Part shown: positions 1-8,652 of the stretch, piece after piece
Position numbering within the stretch: the first letter of the stretch is position 1
Layout: every line of letters starts with the position of its first letter
Assembly (NCBI GenBank): GCA_039029135.1
Contig: JBCCGT010000006.1
Location: 169,353-233,352 of the forward strand
Origin: JALZVT01 sp039029135
GTDB lineage: Bacteria > Pseudomonadota > Gammaproteobacteria > Pseudomonadales > Azotimanducaceae
DNA length: 64,000 nucleotides
Direction of reading: 5' to 3'
Made by a program: the position numbers and the translations under genes
Notes under the pieces: model-generated
Told to the model about the DNA's origin: nothing
What the model saw: only the letters and a program-made list of their open reading frames with translations
The model's database searches: none

Positions 1-356
1 GCCGCGAGCTGTTCGCCGCTCTGGGCGGTTTCGACGAACGTTATTTCCTGCACGTCGAAGACATCGACCTGTGCGTCACGCTGCTGCAGCGCGGCGGACA
101 CCCTTACCTCGCACCGGCGGCGCGCGTGACCCACGTCGGCGGCTCTAGTCGGGTACATCCGCTGCGCGTCGAGTGGCACAAGGCGCGCGGCTTCGCCTAC
201 TACTTTGGCAAGCACTTCGCCGGACTCTATCCGCCGGGTGTCGTCGGCCTCGTGCGGGTACTGGTCTGGATCCGCTTTGCGGCGCGGCTGCCATCACTGG
301 CGCTGTTTTCGGCACCCCCCGATCGGACGGAATCGCCGCTCGGGGTCATGCCGTGA
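1..356 (+). CDS. Glycosyltransferase family 2, C-terminal part (truncated by window edge)
   Basis: The reading frame is open from the first bases of the window (codons start at base 3) to a TGA at 354-356. The visible part starts with the motif GGFDERYF, followed by an EDIDLC stretch. This is the typical end of GT2 rhamnosyl/glycosyltransferases of the GT-A fold, where a Gly-Gly-Phe-Asp-Glu segment precedes a catalytic ED..D block. The N-terminal nucleotide-sugar site lies outside the window. The next glycosyltransferase starts at a GTG that overlaps this stop by two bases, so the two are probably translationally coupled in a surface-polysaccharide operon. The substrate cannot be told from this fragment. 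Confidence 0.85.
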   Translation, partial: RELFAALGGFDERYFLHVEDIDLCVTLLQRGGHPYLAPAARVTHVGGSSRVHPLRVEWHKARGFAYYFGKHFAGLYPPGVVGLVRVLVWIRFAARLPSLALFSAPPDRTESPLGVMP

Positions 357-1354
357 ATGCCGCGCAGCGCGCTTTGGCGTCGGGTGCTATCGCCGGCGGC
401 GCCGCTCGGCCTCCGGTCGCGGCGCTGCTGGTTACGTTCAGGCCGGATCTCGACCGTCTCGAAGCCGCGCTGACCGCGGTGATGCCGCAGGTCGACCGGC
501 TGATCGTCGTCGATAACAGCGAGACTTCCGAAGAGCGCGACGCGATCGTCGCCCGCCTGCCGGAAGGCTGTGAGTACATTGCACTCGGCGACAACCTGGG
601 AATTGCCGCGGCGTACAACCGCGGCTGCGCGTTGGTTGACCGGGGCGCAGCCGGTACCCCCGACCCAGGCACCAGCGTGCTGCTGCTGGATCAGGACAGC
701 GTCGCGTCATCCGGCATGGTCACGGCGCTCGCCCAGGCGCTCGCCCAGCCGGGCGTGGCGGCCTGCGGCCCGGTTTATCTCGACGCCGTGACGGGTCGCG
801 GGCCGGTGGTGCTGCGCGCGGGTCTGTTTGGGTGGCGACGCTCGGCCGTTGGGCGCGCTCAGGGCGCGCCGGTGAACACGGAGAGCCTGATCTCTTCGGG
901 TTCGCTCATTTCGGCAGCCGCGCGGCGCGAGCTGGGCGGCTTCGATGAGCGGCTGTTCATCGATCACGTCGACACGGACTGGTGTCTGCGCGCGCGCCGG
1001 CACGGCTATCGGCTGCTGTTGGTACCGGATGCCGGCATGCGGCATCGACTGGGCGATGAGCCGCAGCGCTTGCCGTGGCGTCGCGATCGAGCAGTGCCGC
1101 GACACGCGGCCCGGCGGCTGTACTTCATCGTTCGCAACGGCCTCTGGCTGATGCGCGGCGCGGCCGCGACCTGGGCGTGGCGCTGCAGCGAGCTGCGCAG
1201 GCTGGCGGCGTTCGCCGTGCTCGCCGCGCTGGATGCAGAACGCGCGCCGCGTCTGCGCAGCTGGCTGCGCGGCGTGCGCGACGGGCTGGGCGGGCATCCC
1301 GCGATCGCGCCCGCGCCTGCGAGCGATGCGTCATTGGTCCGCGGGACACGGTAG
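353..1354 (+). CDS. Glycosyltransferase family 2, rhamnosyltransferase-like
   Basis: About 333 residues from a GTG start overlapping the stop of the preceding GT2 gene. The N-terminal region has the GT-A start VAALLVTFRPD and VVDNS. A DQD motif (LLLDQDS) stands where the metal-binding DxD belongs, and RRELGGFDERLFIDHVDTDW matches the acceptor/catalytic region of dTDP-rhamnosyltransferase-like GT2 enzymes. It probably adds a sugar to a growing O-antigen or exopolysaccharide unit at the inner face of the membrane. An upstream in-frame ATG at 173 would place 60 residues inside the previous gene in another frame, so I prefer the GTG. The exact donor and acceptor are not determined. Confidence 0.85.
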   Translation: MNAAQRALASGAIAGGAARPPVAALLVTFRPDLDRLEAALTAVMPQVDRLIVVDNSETSEERDAIVARLPEGCEYIALGDNLGIAAAYNRGCALVDRGAAGTPDPGTSVLLLDQDSVASSGMVTALAQALAQPGVAACGPVYLDAVTGRGPVVLRAGLFGWRRSAVGRAQGAPVNTESLISSGSLISAAARRELGGFDERLFIDHVDTDWCLRARRHGYRLLLVPDAGMRHRLGDEPQRLPWRRDRAVPRHAARRLYFIVRNGLWLMRGAAATWAWRCSELRRLAAFAVLAALDAERAPRLRSWLRGVRDGLGGHPAIAPAPASDASLVRGTR

Positions 1355-1400
1355 GGGACCGAAGGGTACAAGCGTGCGCGTTCTTCAGTAGGATGCGCGG

Positions 1401-4364
1401 ATGGCAGCGGAGGCCGACAACACCGGAGGACAGTTCACGACAGCGAAGCTGCAATCGCTGCTGAAGGCGCGCACTAACCCGGCCGTCGGCAGTCGCCAGC
1501 AGCTCGTCGATGCGCTGCATGCGCGCGGCATCAGTATAAGTCTGCACGGCGTTGCCGCCTGGTTTCGGCGCGTGGACTCGAACTACAACCAGCCGCGCGA
1601 GTCGCTGTCGCCAATCGCGCCGAGTTATGCGCTTCCCGACAGACACTGGCGCGCTTTGTGTGAGCTGTTTGATATCCCCATGGATCGGCTCACGCTCAGC
1701 GACGCCGAGTTCGAACGACACTGCCTAAGCGAACAGGCACAGAACACCGAGCCGCGGCCGGTGCGCGCGTTCGACGCGACACCCGCGGATTCGCTGCCCG
1801 GTCGCGAGAGGGTTTGGAGCACGCTCGCCGAAGCGCTGCTTGGCGTGGTCGCCGAAGAAGAGCAGAACTCCGAACAGGAAAAGAGAGCGCGCGTTGTATT
1901 GCTGGAAGGCGCGGCCGGACTCGGCAAAACCAGCCTTGTGCGCCTGCTCGCGGAGCGCGCCGGCGCGGCCGGCATTACCTGTCTCTCCGCGTCCTGCGAA
2001 GATGCTCAGGAAATTCCTTTTCTGCCGCTGCTCGACCTGCTGCGTTTCAAGATGGCCGATGTTGCGAGACACGGCGAGCTGCCGCTGCGTCTCGCCGAAG
2101 AGATTGTTGCGGTGCTGGACGGTTCCGCCGCGACGGCCGATTCGCGCGATCTGTTTCTGAAAGGTACGCGTTTGCTCGCGGAGATCGCGGCGACGGGGCC
2201 GGTCATCGTCGTCGTGGATGATATGCACTGGGTCGACGTCGGGACGCGACGCCTGGTCGTCTATCTGTCGCGCTATCTGCAGCTGCACGCGCACCTGCCG
2301 GTCTTGATGGTTCTGGCCAGCCGACAGTTCGATGGTGCGTTTCTGCACCAGCTACCCACCGACGACCTGCGCGAGAGAATCGCGCTGACGCCGCTCGTTC
2401 GCTCGGACGCGCGCCGGCTGTTGGCGCGCGCGCTGGGGACTAGGCCCGGTCCCAAGCTGCTGGAGTTTGCCGACAGCGTGACGGAGGGCAGCCCGCTGTA
2501 CTTGCAGCTACTCGCCGAGCATCTACTCGCGCAGGAGCAGCTCGAAACACGCGGCGCGACGATCGAACTGACGACCGCGGTCGAGCAGATTGGGCTACCG
2601 GAGACGCTGGATGGGTTCTACACGGCGCGCTTTCGCGACCTGCCGCCCAAGCCCGCGGAACTGATCGAGCTGATGGCCTGCGTTGGGCGCCGCAGCAACG
2701 GCGAGTTCCTGCAGCTGTTGAGTCAGGGTGACTCGATCGAGACCGTGCTCAAGGCCCTCGACACGGCGGAGCAGCAGGGCCTGCTGCGGCTGCGCAATGA
2801 ACAGTTCGAGTTTACGCACTCGATGGCCCGGCACGGCATCTACGCGAGCATTCCCGAGGCGCGCCGCGCGCGGCTGCACGCCGACATCGCCGAGCGCGTC
2901 GACGCCACGCTGCTCGGTCGCTCGCATCACGCGATTATCGAGCTCGCGTACCACCGCGTGCGGGGCCGGCCCTATACGGACACCGCGCAGACGCTCGCCG
3001 CCTGCCTGTCTGCCGCCAGGATGACCTACGCGAGCAATGCCTGGCCCACCGTTGAGTTTTTCGCCAATGCCGGACTCGAGATCGACGAGACCAGCAGCGG
3101 TCTAACGGAGTCCGAGCGCGGCGAGCTGCTGCGACTGCGTGCGACCAGCCAGCACCAGACCGGCCGGCCGGAGGCGGCGTTGCGCAATCTCGACGCGGCG
3201 CTCGATGAGTTTCGTATCAGCCAGAACACGCTGGAGTATGCGCGCGCCCTGAACGACGTGGTGCGTATCCGCACGAACTTCGGCGCGGAGCGTGAGGCGG
3301 TCAGCGAGGCCGCCGCCGAGCTCGAGGCGCGCGTCGAGTCGATCTCCGCAACCGATCGCGATCTCGCCGCGTTCATGCTGGACACCGTGGCCACCTTTCA
3401 TCTGGTCAACCGCGATTCGCACGGAGCGCTGCAGATATCCCAGCGCTATCTGGACGCGTATGGCGATGAGCTCGACAGCAAGCGCCTGGCGCTGGGTCGC
3501 GCGACGGCCGGCTTCGCGGGTCTGCAACATCTCGACGTACACGGCGCGATCGACAACCTCACGGAGGCGACGCGGCTCGCGCGGCGGCACGATGATCGAC
3601 CGACCACCGCTCGTGCGCTGCAGCGGCTGGCGATTGCCCAGGTCATGCTCGGTCGTCTCGAAGACGTCCGGACGACATTCGCGGAACTGCGCGACATGGG
3701 CGACGCGGCGATGCTGACGGGCGAGTTTTCGATTCCCTGTCTCGCCGCCGGCCAGGCAGAGTTCATACGCGGCGATGCGGCGCGGGCGGGCGAGCTGGTC
3801 GAGGAGGGGCTCGATCAGGCCCACGCGAGCGGCTATTGGCACATGGAGTCGTCGCTCTTGAGCCTGCAGGCGGCGCTGGCGTTGACGACGGACAGTCACG
3901 AGGGATACGCCGCCGCTTTGCGTGCGCTGGAGGGAGACCGGCCGAGTCGCACCGCGGCCTCGCTGCGCGCGTTCGCACGCGCGCGCTTCGATACCGACGC
4001 CGCCACGACGGCGGCAGAGCGCCCGACGACACAAGCGTCCGGGATGTCGACCGAATCAGCGCTGAGCGCGCCCGAGTTTGCGCGCCTGACGTTGATCACC
4101 GACGCGGCGCTGGCGGCGGACGACCTGCAAACTCAGAGAGCCGCGGTCGAGCGGCTAACGCCGCTGGCCGAAGCCGGTGTGATGTTTCCGCTCGGCGTGC
4201 CGCTGCTGCTGCCCGAGCTGCTTGCACGGCTCCAACGTTCGCTCGGCGCGCCGGACGAGGCGCGCTATCAGCAGCGCCGTGCGCAGGAGTTTGCGCGCCA
4301 GAATCGGTTGCGTCCCGACACCCCTGCCGCAAAGCTGTGGCCGGGGCTGTTCGAGTCGGTTTGA
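1401..4364 (+). CDS. Large STAND-like ATPase with helical repeat C-terminus
   Basis: 987 residues. The first ~95 residues look like a small helical DNA-binding-type domain, with the segment LHGVAAWFRR resembling a helix-turn-helix recognition helix. An AAA/STAND ATPase follows, with Walker A GAAGLGKT at about 170-177 and Walker B VIVVVDD at about 268-274 followed by MHWVD. This is the pattern of MalT/AfsR-type and adenylate-cyclase-associated ATPases. The rest (from ~400) is Ala/Leu/Arg-rich and looks like TPR-type helical repeats. No C-terminal LuxR helix-turn-helix is evident, so it is not a standard LAL regulator. It may be a signal-responsive regulator with an N-terminal DNA-binding domain. 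It stands alone, 46 bases after the glycosyltransferase. Confidence 0.7.
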   Translation: MAAEADNTGGQFTTAKLQSLLKARTNPAVGSRQQLVDALHARGISISLHGVAAWFRRVDSNYNQPRESLSPIAPSYALPDRHWRALCELFDIPMDRLTLSDAEFERHCLSEQAQNTEPRPVRAFDATPADSLPGRERVWSTLAEALLGVVAEEEQNSEQEKRARVVLLEGAAGLGKTSLVRLLAERAGAAGITCLSASCEDAQEIPFLPLLDLLRFKMADVARHGELPLRLAEEIVAVLDGSAATADSRDLFLKGTRLLAEIAATGPVIVVVDDMHWVDVGTRRLVVYLSRYLQLHAHLPVLMVLASRQFDGAFLHQLPTDDLRERIALTPLVRSDARRLLARALGTRPGPKLLEFADSVTEGSPLYLQLLAEHLLAQEQLETRGATIELTTAVEQIGLPETLDGFYTARFRDLPPKPAELIELMACVGRRSNGEFLQLLSQGDSIETVLKALDTAEQQGLLRLRNEQFEFTHSMARHGIYASIPEARRARLHADIAERVDATLLGRSHHAIIELAYHRVRGRPYTDTAQTLAACLSAARMTYASNAWPTVEFFANAGLEIDETSSGLTESERGELLRLRATSQHQTGRPEAALRNLDAALDEFRISQNTLEYARALNDVVRIRTNFGAEREAVSEAAAELEARVESISATDRDLAAFMLDTVATFHLVNRDSHGALQISQRYLDAYGDELDSKRLALGRATAGFAGLQHLDVHGAIDNLTEATRLARRHDDRPTTARALQRLAIAQVMLGRLEDVRTTFAELRDMGDAAMLTGEFSIPCLAAGQAEFIRGDAARAGELVEEGLDQAHASGYWHMESSLLSLQAALALTTDSHEGYAAALRALEGDRPSRTAASLRAFARARFDTDAATTAAERPTTQASGMSTESALSAPEFARLTLITDAALAADDLQTQRAAVERLTPLAEAGVMFPLGVPLLLPELLARLQRSLGAPDEARYQQRRAQEFARQNRLRPDTPAAKLWPGLFESV

Positions 4365-4385
4365 GACGGCGACGCGGTTGTCGCC

Positions 4386-4970
4386 CTAGCCCTTGAGGCG
4401 GACTTCCTGCACGCCCTTGAACATCTTCTTCTGCAGCTTCGGCGGAGTTTCCTTGTTGCCGCCCCAGTGCTTCACGAACGGTTCGCGCATGTCGGCGATC
4501 GCGCCGTCGCTCGCTGTCACCCAGACATCCTCGTCGATCTTTTCGAGGTCGTCGTTCATGGGCGGCGGCGGCGTCGCGATGAACAGATTGATCTGATTCG
4601 GGCAGGCTTCGACGATGCCCTGAAACTGATTGCCCGTGCACAGCCAGGCGCTGACGATCGGCAGCGGATTGTTCTTCTTCGCGCCGGCGAGCTTGAGTGC
4701 GCGAACAGCCGCCTGCTTGACGATCTCTTCCTTGTTCTTGATCAGAGGCCAATAGGCGGGCGGTTCATTGCCGAACCAGTCGTCCTCGATGTGCTTCTGC
4801 TGCACGCGGGTGATGATCTTGTAGTTGCGCAGAATGGTCGCGACCTTGGAGTTCTTTTTCGAAAACTCCGCGATCAGGTCTGCGTAGGGTACGTCGGGCT
4901 GGGCGAAAAACGCGTCGAGTGCGCGAAAAACTTCGCCTTTGCCGTAGATGGTAGCGGTCATGACTGGCAT
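4386..4970 (-). CDS. Conserved protein of unknown function
   Basis: 194 residues from an ATG at 4970, preceded by a good AAGGAGA ribosome-binding site (complement of 4973-4981). The longer reading to 5027 lacks such a site. The protein is soluble with no signal peptide, rich in Lys and Asn, and carries a run of four prolines (IATPPPPMND) and a WFGNEPPAYW segment. I do not recognise the family. It is convergent with the ATPase gene, with only 21 bases between the stops, and is transcribed away from glmU across a 367-base gap that holds a 15-bp palindrome. Its Lys/Asn-rich composition differs from the Arg/Ala-rich neighbours, which could reflect high expression. Confidence 0.7.
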   Translation of the reverse strand: MPVMTATIYGKGEVFRALDAFFAQPDVPYADLIAEFSKKNSKVATILRNYKIITRVQQKHIEDDWFGNEPPAYWPLIKNKEEIVKQAAVRALKLAGAKKNNPLPIVSAWLCTGNQFQGIVEACPNQINLFIATPPPPMNDDLEKIDEDVWVTASDGAIADMREPFVKHWGGNKETPPKLQKKMFKGVQEVRLKG

Positions 4971-5042
4971 GTCGATCTCCTTTTCTAGTTTCAAGCAACG
5001 GCTGACTGCCGAATGAAACCGTTGCAATCCATGCGTGTCGTG

Positions 5043-5057
5043 AGCAAACAGTTTGCT
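5043..5057. promoter_or_regulatory. 15-bp palindrome, candidate operator
   Basis: AGCAAAC-A-GTTTGCT is a perfect inverted repeat with a one-base centre. It lies 73 bases upstream of the start of the unknown minus-strand gene (4970) and about 280 bases upstream of glmU. The arms are typical in size for a dimeric regulator, but no cognate regulator is adjacent. Confidence 0.35.
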
Positions 5058-5295
5058 TATCCCGAGATCGCTGCGCTGCAGGATGCTCGCGGCTCGCGGA
5101 CGTGCTCTCGACCTAACAGAGCCTAACGAGCGCGGTTTGCCTCAAGGCTGCGCTGGTTCACGTTTTGCTCCCGATTTACAAATGACCGCCTAGCTTACCG
5201 TCTGTGATTGGCTGCGCGTGGATTTCGTTTCGGCATCGCGCGTCACCGTTACATTCTCACCGACGGGCATCACACCTTTTTCCGGGCTCGACCCC

Positions 5296-5301
5296 TATAA
5301 T
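5296..5301 (+). promoter_or_regulatory. Candidate -10 element of the glmU-glmS promoter
   Basis: A perfect TATAAT stands 36 bases before the glmU ATG, which would put transcription start near 5308. The corresponding -35 region (around 5273-5278) does not match TTGACA well, so the assignment rests on the -10 box and position only. Confidence 0.45.
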
Positions 5302-5337
5302 TCGACGCTCTGATGGGTCCCGATTTCGAGGTCGTCG

Positions 5338-6747
5338 ATGATCGCCAATAACGCACTCGAGGTCGTCGTGCTCGCGGCGGGCAAGGGCACGCGCATGCGT
5401 TCGGCCCTGCCGAAAGTGCTGCACGACCTCGCTGGTCGGACGATGCTTGGTCACGTGCTGCACACGGCTGCCGCGCTGCAACCCCAGGCGGTTCACGTCG
5501 TTGTGGGTCACGGTGCCGACGTTGTTCGCGAACGCTTTGGCGATACCAACGTGAATTGGGTCGTGCAGGAGCAGCAGCTTGGCACGGGCCACGCGGTGGC
5601 GCAGGCGCTGCCGGCGGTTGCCGAGGCGGCCCACGTGCTGGTGCTCTACGGCGACGTGCCGCTGACGCCGGTTACCCTGCTGCAGCAGTGTTTCGCGGCG
5701 GCGCAAGCGGGTCCCGCGTTGATCACGGCGCGCATGCCGGACCCAGCCCAGCTCGGCCGCATCGTGCGCAGCGCGGCGGGCGACGTGGAACGTATCGTCG
5801 AATACAAGGACGCGAGCGATGCCGAACGCGCCATCGACGAAATCAACTCTGGCATTCTCTGCGCCTCCGCCGACTTTCTGCGCGATCATCTGAATCGCCT
5901 CGACAGCGACAACGCCCAGGGCGAGTACTATCTTACGGATGTCATTGGCAGCGCGGTGGCTGACGGCCTGCCCGTCACCGCGGTGGTGGCCGAGGAACCG
6001 CTCGACGTCGCCGGGGTCAACGATCGCGTGCAGCTTGCTGAGCTCGAGCGCGAGTATCAGGCGCGGGCGGCTGTCGAGCTCATGCGCGGCGGCGCGACGC
6101 TCCGCGATCCTGCGCGGATCGACGTCCGCGGCACGGTGCGCACCGGCAGCGACTGTCTGATCGATATCAATGCCGTGTTCGAAGGTGACGTGGTTCTCGG
6201 CAACGACGTGACCATCGGCCCGAACTGCGTCCTTGTCGACGCCGAGATTGGCAGCGGCACGGTCGTGCACGCGAACACGGTGGTCGAGGGTGCGCATATC
6301 GGTGAACGCTGCAGCATCGGACCCTTCGCGCGAATTCGCCCAGGATCCGAGTTTGCGGAAGGGGTCAAGGTCGGTAACTTCGTCGAGACCAAGAAGAGCC
6401 GGTTGGCGGCCGGTGCCAAGGCTAATCATCTTGCCTATCTGGGCGATGCGACCATCGGCGAGAGCGTCAACATCGGCGCGGGCACCATCACCTGCAATTA
6501 CGATGGCATCAACAAACATCGCACGGAAATCGGCGATGATGTGTTTGTCGGTACCAACGCGACGCTCGTTGCGCCGCTGAGCCTGGGCGACGGCGCCTTT
6601 GTCGCCGCCGGCTCGACGGTCACGACGCGCGTGGGCGACGGCAGCCTTGCGGTGGGCCGTGCGCGACAGCGCAACATCGACGGCTGGACGCGACCGGACA
6701 AGCGCGCCCCTACGGACACCGACGAGTCATCGCGCAACGGTAGCTGA
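5338..6747 (+). CDS. glmU: Bifunctional GlcNAc-1-P uridyltransferase / GlcN-1-P acetyltransferase
   Basis: 469 residues, the usual length for GlmU. It makes UDP-GlcNAc in two steps: CoA-dependent acetylation of glucosamine-1-phosphate, then uridylyl transfer, for peptidoglycan and lipopolysaccharide. The N-terminal pyrophosphorylase domain begins with LAAGKGTRMRSALPK, the nucleotide-binding signature. The C-terminal half is a left-handed beta helix made of hexapeptide repeats (IGPNCVL, IGSGTVV, IGERCSI, IGESVNIGAG). The acetyltransferase active-site region with KTEIGDD-like and NYDG segments is intact. It is followed after 58 bases by glmS, the same pairing seen in many gammaproteobacteria, although the usual ATP synthase operon is not upstream here. 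Confidence 0.97.
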   Translation: MIANNALEVVVLAAGKGTRMRSALPKVLHDLAGRTMLGHVLHTAAALQPQAVHVVVGHGADVVRERFGDTNVNWVVQEQQLGTGHAVAQALPAVAEAAHVLVLYGDVPLTPVTLLQQCFAAAQAGPALITARMPDPAQLGRIVRSAAGDVERIVEYKDASDAERAIDEINSGILCASADFLRDHLNRLDSDNAQGEYYLTDVIGSAVADGLPVTAVVAEEPLDVAGVNDRVQLAELEREYQARAAVELMRGGATLRDPARIDVRGTVRTGSDCLIDINAVFEGDVVLGNDVTIGPNCVLVDAEIGSGTVVHANTVVEGAHIGERCSIGPFARIRPGSEFAEGVKVGNFVETKKSRLAAGAKANHLAYLGDATIGESVNIGAGTITCNYDGINKHRTEIGDDVFVGTNATLVAPLSLGDGAFVAAGSTVTTRVGDGSLAVGRARQRNIDGWTRPDKRAPTDTDESSRNGS

Positions 6748-6805
6748 CATCGGCCTGCGACACCCGCAGCGCTGCAACGGACAACAATAGGGCCCAGTAG
6801 TATTC

Positions 6806-8635
6806 ATGTGTGGCATCGTTGGAGCGGCGGCGCGCCGAGAAGTACCGGAGATTCTCCTCGAGGGCCTGCAGCGCCTTGAGTATCGGGGCTATGACTCCGC
6901 TGGGCTTGCCGTGCTGGAAGACGCCGGTCTGCGGCGGCACCGCACGCTCGGTAAGGTGCGGGAACTGGTCGAGCGCTACGAGCGCGAGCCGCTGGTCGGC
7001 CGCGTCGGCATTGCGCACACGCGCTGGGCGACCCACGGCCAGCCGTCTGAGCAGAACGCGCATCCGCACATGTCCGGACAGCGGGTCAGCCTTGCGCACA
7101 ACGGCATCATCGAAAACTACGAGGTGCTGCGCGAGGAGCTGATCAACTGCGGCTATGAGTTCTCGTCGCAGACCGACTCTGAGGTCATCGTCCATCTGAT
7201 CGATTCTTTTCTGCGTCGCGGCGAAGATCTGCTGGGCGCGGTTAAATCGACGATAAAGCGGCTCTCCGGCGCCTACGCCATCTGCGTGATCTCCGCGGAC
7301 GAGCCCGACTGCATCATCGCCGCGCGCGAAGGCAGCCCGCTGGTGGTTGGCAAGGGTATTGGCGAGAATTTCCTCGCCTCCGACGTGCTCGCGCTGAGGC
7401 CGGTTACCGATCGCTTCGTCTTTTTGGAAGAAGGCGACGTCGTAAAGCTGACCGCCAGCAACGTCCGCGTCTGGGATCGCGACGACAACGAGGTCGAGCG
7501 CGATGCGACGCGCGTGCAGATGCACGCGGAGGACACCGACAAGGGCAACTATCGCCATCACATGCTCAAAGAGATCCACGAGCAGCCGCGCGTCATGCGC
7601 GCCACGCTCGAGGGTCGGATCGGCACGCGTCGCGTGCTGGAAGAATCGTTCGGCGCCAACGCCAAGGACATCTTCGATGCGACCAAGGGCGTGACACTGG
7701 TGGCCTGCGGTACCAGTTACTATGCCGCGCAGGTCGCGCGCTACTGGATCGAGGACCTGGCGGGCATTACCTGCAACGTCGAGATCGCGAGCGAATTTCG
7801 CTATCGCAAGGCGGCGGTCACCCCTGGCAATCTGTTCGTGACCATCTCCCAGTCGGGCGAGACTGCGGATACGCTGGCCGCGCTGCGAATCGCGAAGGAC
7901 ACGGGCTTTCACGCCACGCTCGCGATTTGCAACGTGCCGACGAGCTCGATCGTGCGCGAGTCGGACCTGTCATTAATGATCAAGGCGGGCACCGAGGTCG
8001 GCGTCGCCTCGACCAAGGCGTTCACGGCCCAGCTCACCGACCTCTTGCTGATGTCGGTGCTGCTCGCCCGGCGCGGCGGCCTGACCGAAGAGAAGGAGGC
8101 TTACGTCGTTAATGCTTTGCGGTCGCTCGATACCTACATCGACAACGTGCTGGCGCTGGACGACACCATCCACGAGCTGTCCGAACGCTTCGCCGACAAA
8201 CACCACGCGCTGTTTCTTGGTCGCGGCACCATGTTCCCCGTGGCGATGGAAGGGGCGCTAAAGCTCAAGGAAATCTCCTACATACACGCCGAAGGCTACC
8301 CGGCGGGCGAGCTCAAGCACGGGCCGCTCGCGCTCGTCGACGATGACATGCCGGTGATCGCGGTCGCGCCGAATAACGAGCTGCTCGAGAAGCTGCAATC
8401 GAACCTGCAAGAGGTGCGTGCACGCGGCGGCGAGCTGTTCGTGTTCGCGGATCAGGAAGCGGCGTTCACCCACGAAGAGGGCGTGACGATTATCCAGATT
8501 CCGAAGGTGCCGGACATTGTCGCCCCCATCGTCTACGTCGTCCCGCTACAGCTTCTGAGCTATCACGTCGCCGTGCTGAAGGGCACGGACGTGGATCAGC
8601 CCCGGAATCTGGCGAAGTCGGTGACGGTGGAGTAA
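6806..8635 (+). CDS. glmS: Glutamine--fructose-6-phosphate aminotransferase (isomerizing)
   Basis: 609 residues. It converts fructose-6-phosphate and glutamine to glucosamine-6-phosphate, the entry step of the amino-sugar pathway that GlmU completes. The mature N-terminus is the catalytic cysteine (MCGIVGAA), and the glutaminase domain shows GYDSAGLAV and RWATHGQPSEQNAHP. Two SIS sugar-isomerase domains follow, with ACGTSYYAAQ and SQSGETADT. The C-terminus LAKSVTVE is the conserved GlmS tail. It lies 58 bases after glmU on the same strand, so the two are probably one transcript. I see no ribozyme-like leader. Confidence 0.97.
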   Translation: MCGIVGAAARREVPEILLEGLQRLEYRGYDSAGLAVLEDAGLRRHRTLGKVRELVERYEREPLVGRVGIAHTRWATHGQPSEQNAHPHMSGQRVSLAHNGIIENYEVLREELINCGYEFSSQTDSEVIVHLIDSFLRRGEDLLGAVKSTIKRLSGAYAICVISADEPDCIIAAREGSPLVVGKGIGENFLASDVLALRPVTDRFVFLEEGDVVKLTASNVRVWDRDDNEVERDATRVQMHAEDTDKGNYRHHMLKEIHEQPRVMRATLEGRIGTRRVLEESFGANAKDIFDATKGVTLVACGTSYYAAQVARYWIEDLAGITCNVEIASEFRYRKAAVTPGNLFVTISQSGETADTLAALRIAKDTGFHATLAICNVPTSSIVRESDLSLMIKAGTEVGVASTKAFTAQLTDLLLMSVLLARRGGLTEEKEAYVVNALRSLDTYIDNVLALDDTIHELSERFADKHHALFLGRGTMFPVAMEGALKLKEISYIHAEGYPAGELKHGPLALVDDDMPVIAVAPNNELLEKLQSNLQEVRARGGELFVFADQEAAFTHEEGVTIIQIPKVPDIVAPIVYVVPLQLLSYHVAVLKGTDVDQPRNLAKSVTVE

Positions 8636-8649
8636 CCCGGCCTCGGGTT
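8634..8649. terminator. Short hairpin between convergent glmS and LanC-like gene
   Basis: AACCCG-GCCT-CGGGTT overlaps the glmS stop and lies just before the stop of the convergent minus-strand gene. The stem is only six pairs and no T-run follows on either strand, so terminator function is uncertain. Confidence 0.3.
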
Positions 8650-8652
8650 CGA

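Larger units (their letters stand above)
4971..5337. other. Intergenic region between unknown gene and glmU
   Basis: 367 bases without a convincing gene. It must contain the divergent promoters of the minus-strand unknown gene and of glmU. Visible elements are the ribosome-binding site of the minus gene near 4977, the palindrome at 5043-5057, and a perfect -10 hexamer at 5296-5301. It is locally lower in GC than the flanking genes, as expected for a promoter region. I see no RNA gene here. Confidence 0.5.

Noticed and set aside
5257..6519. 420-codon open frame on the minus strand opposite glmU
   Set aside because: High-GC shadow of glmU: no ribosome-binding site, His/Arg/Val-rich composition and no recognisable motif.
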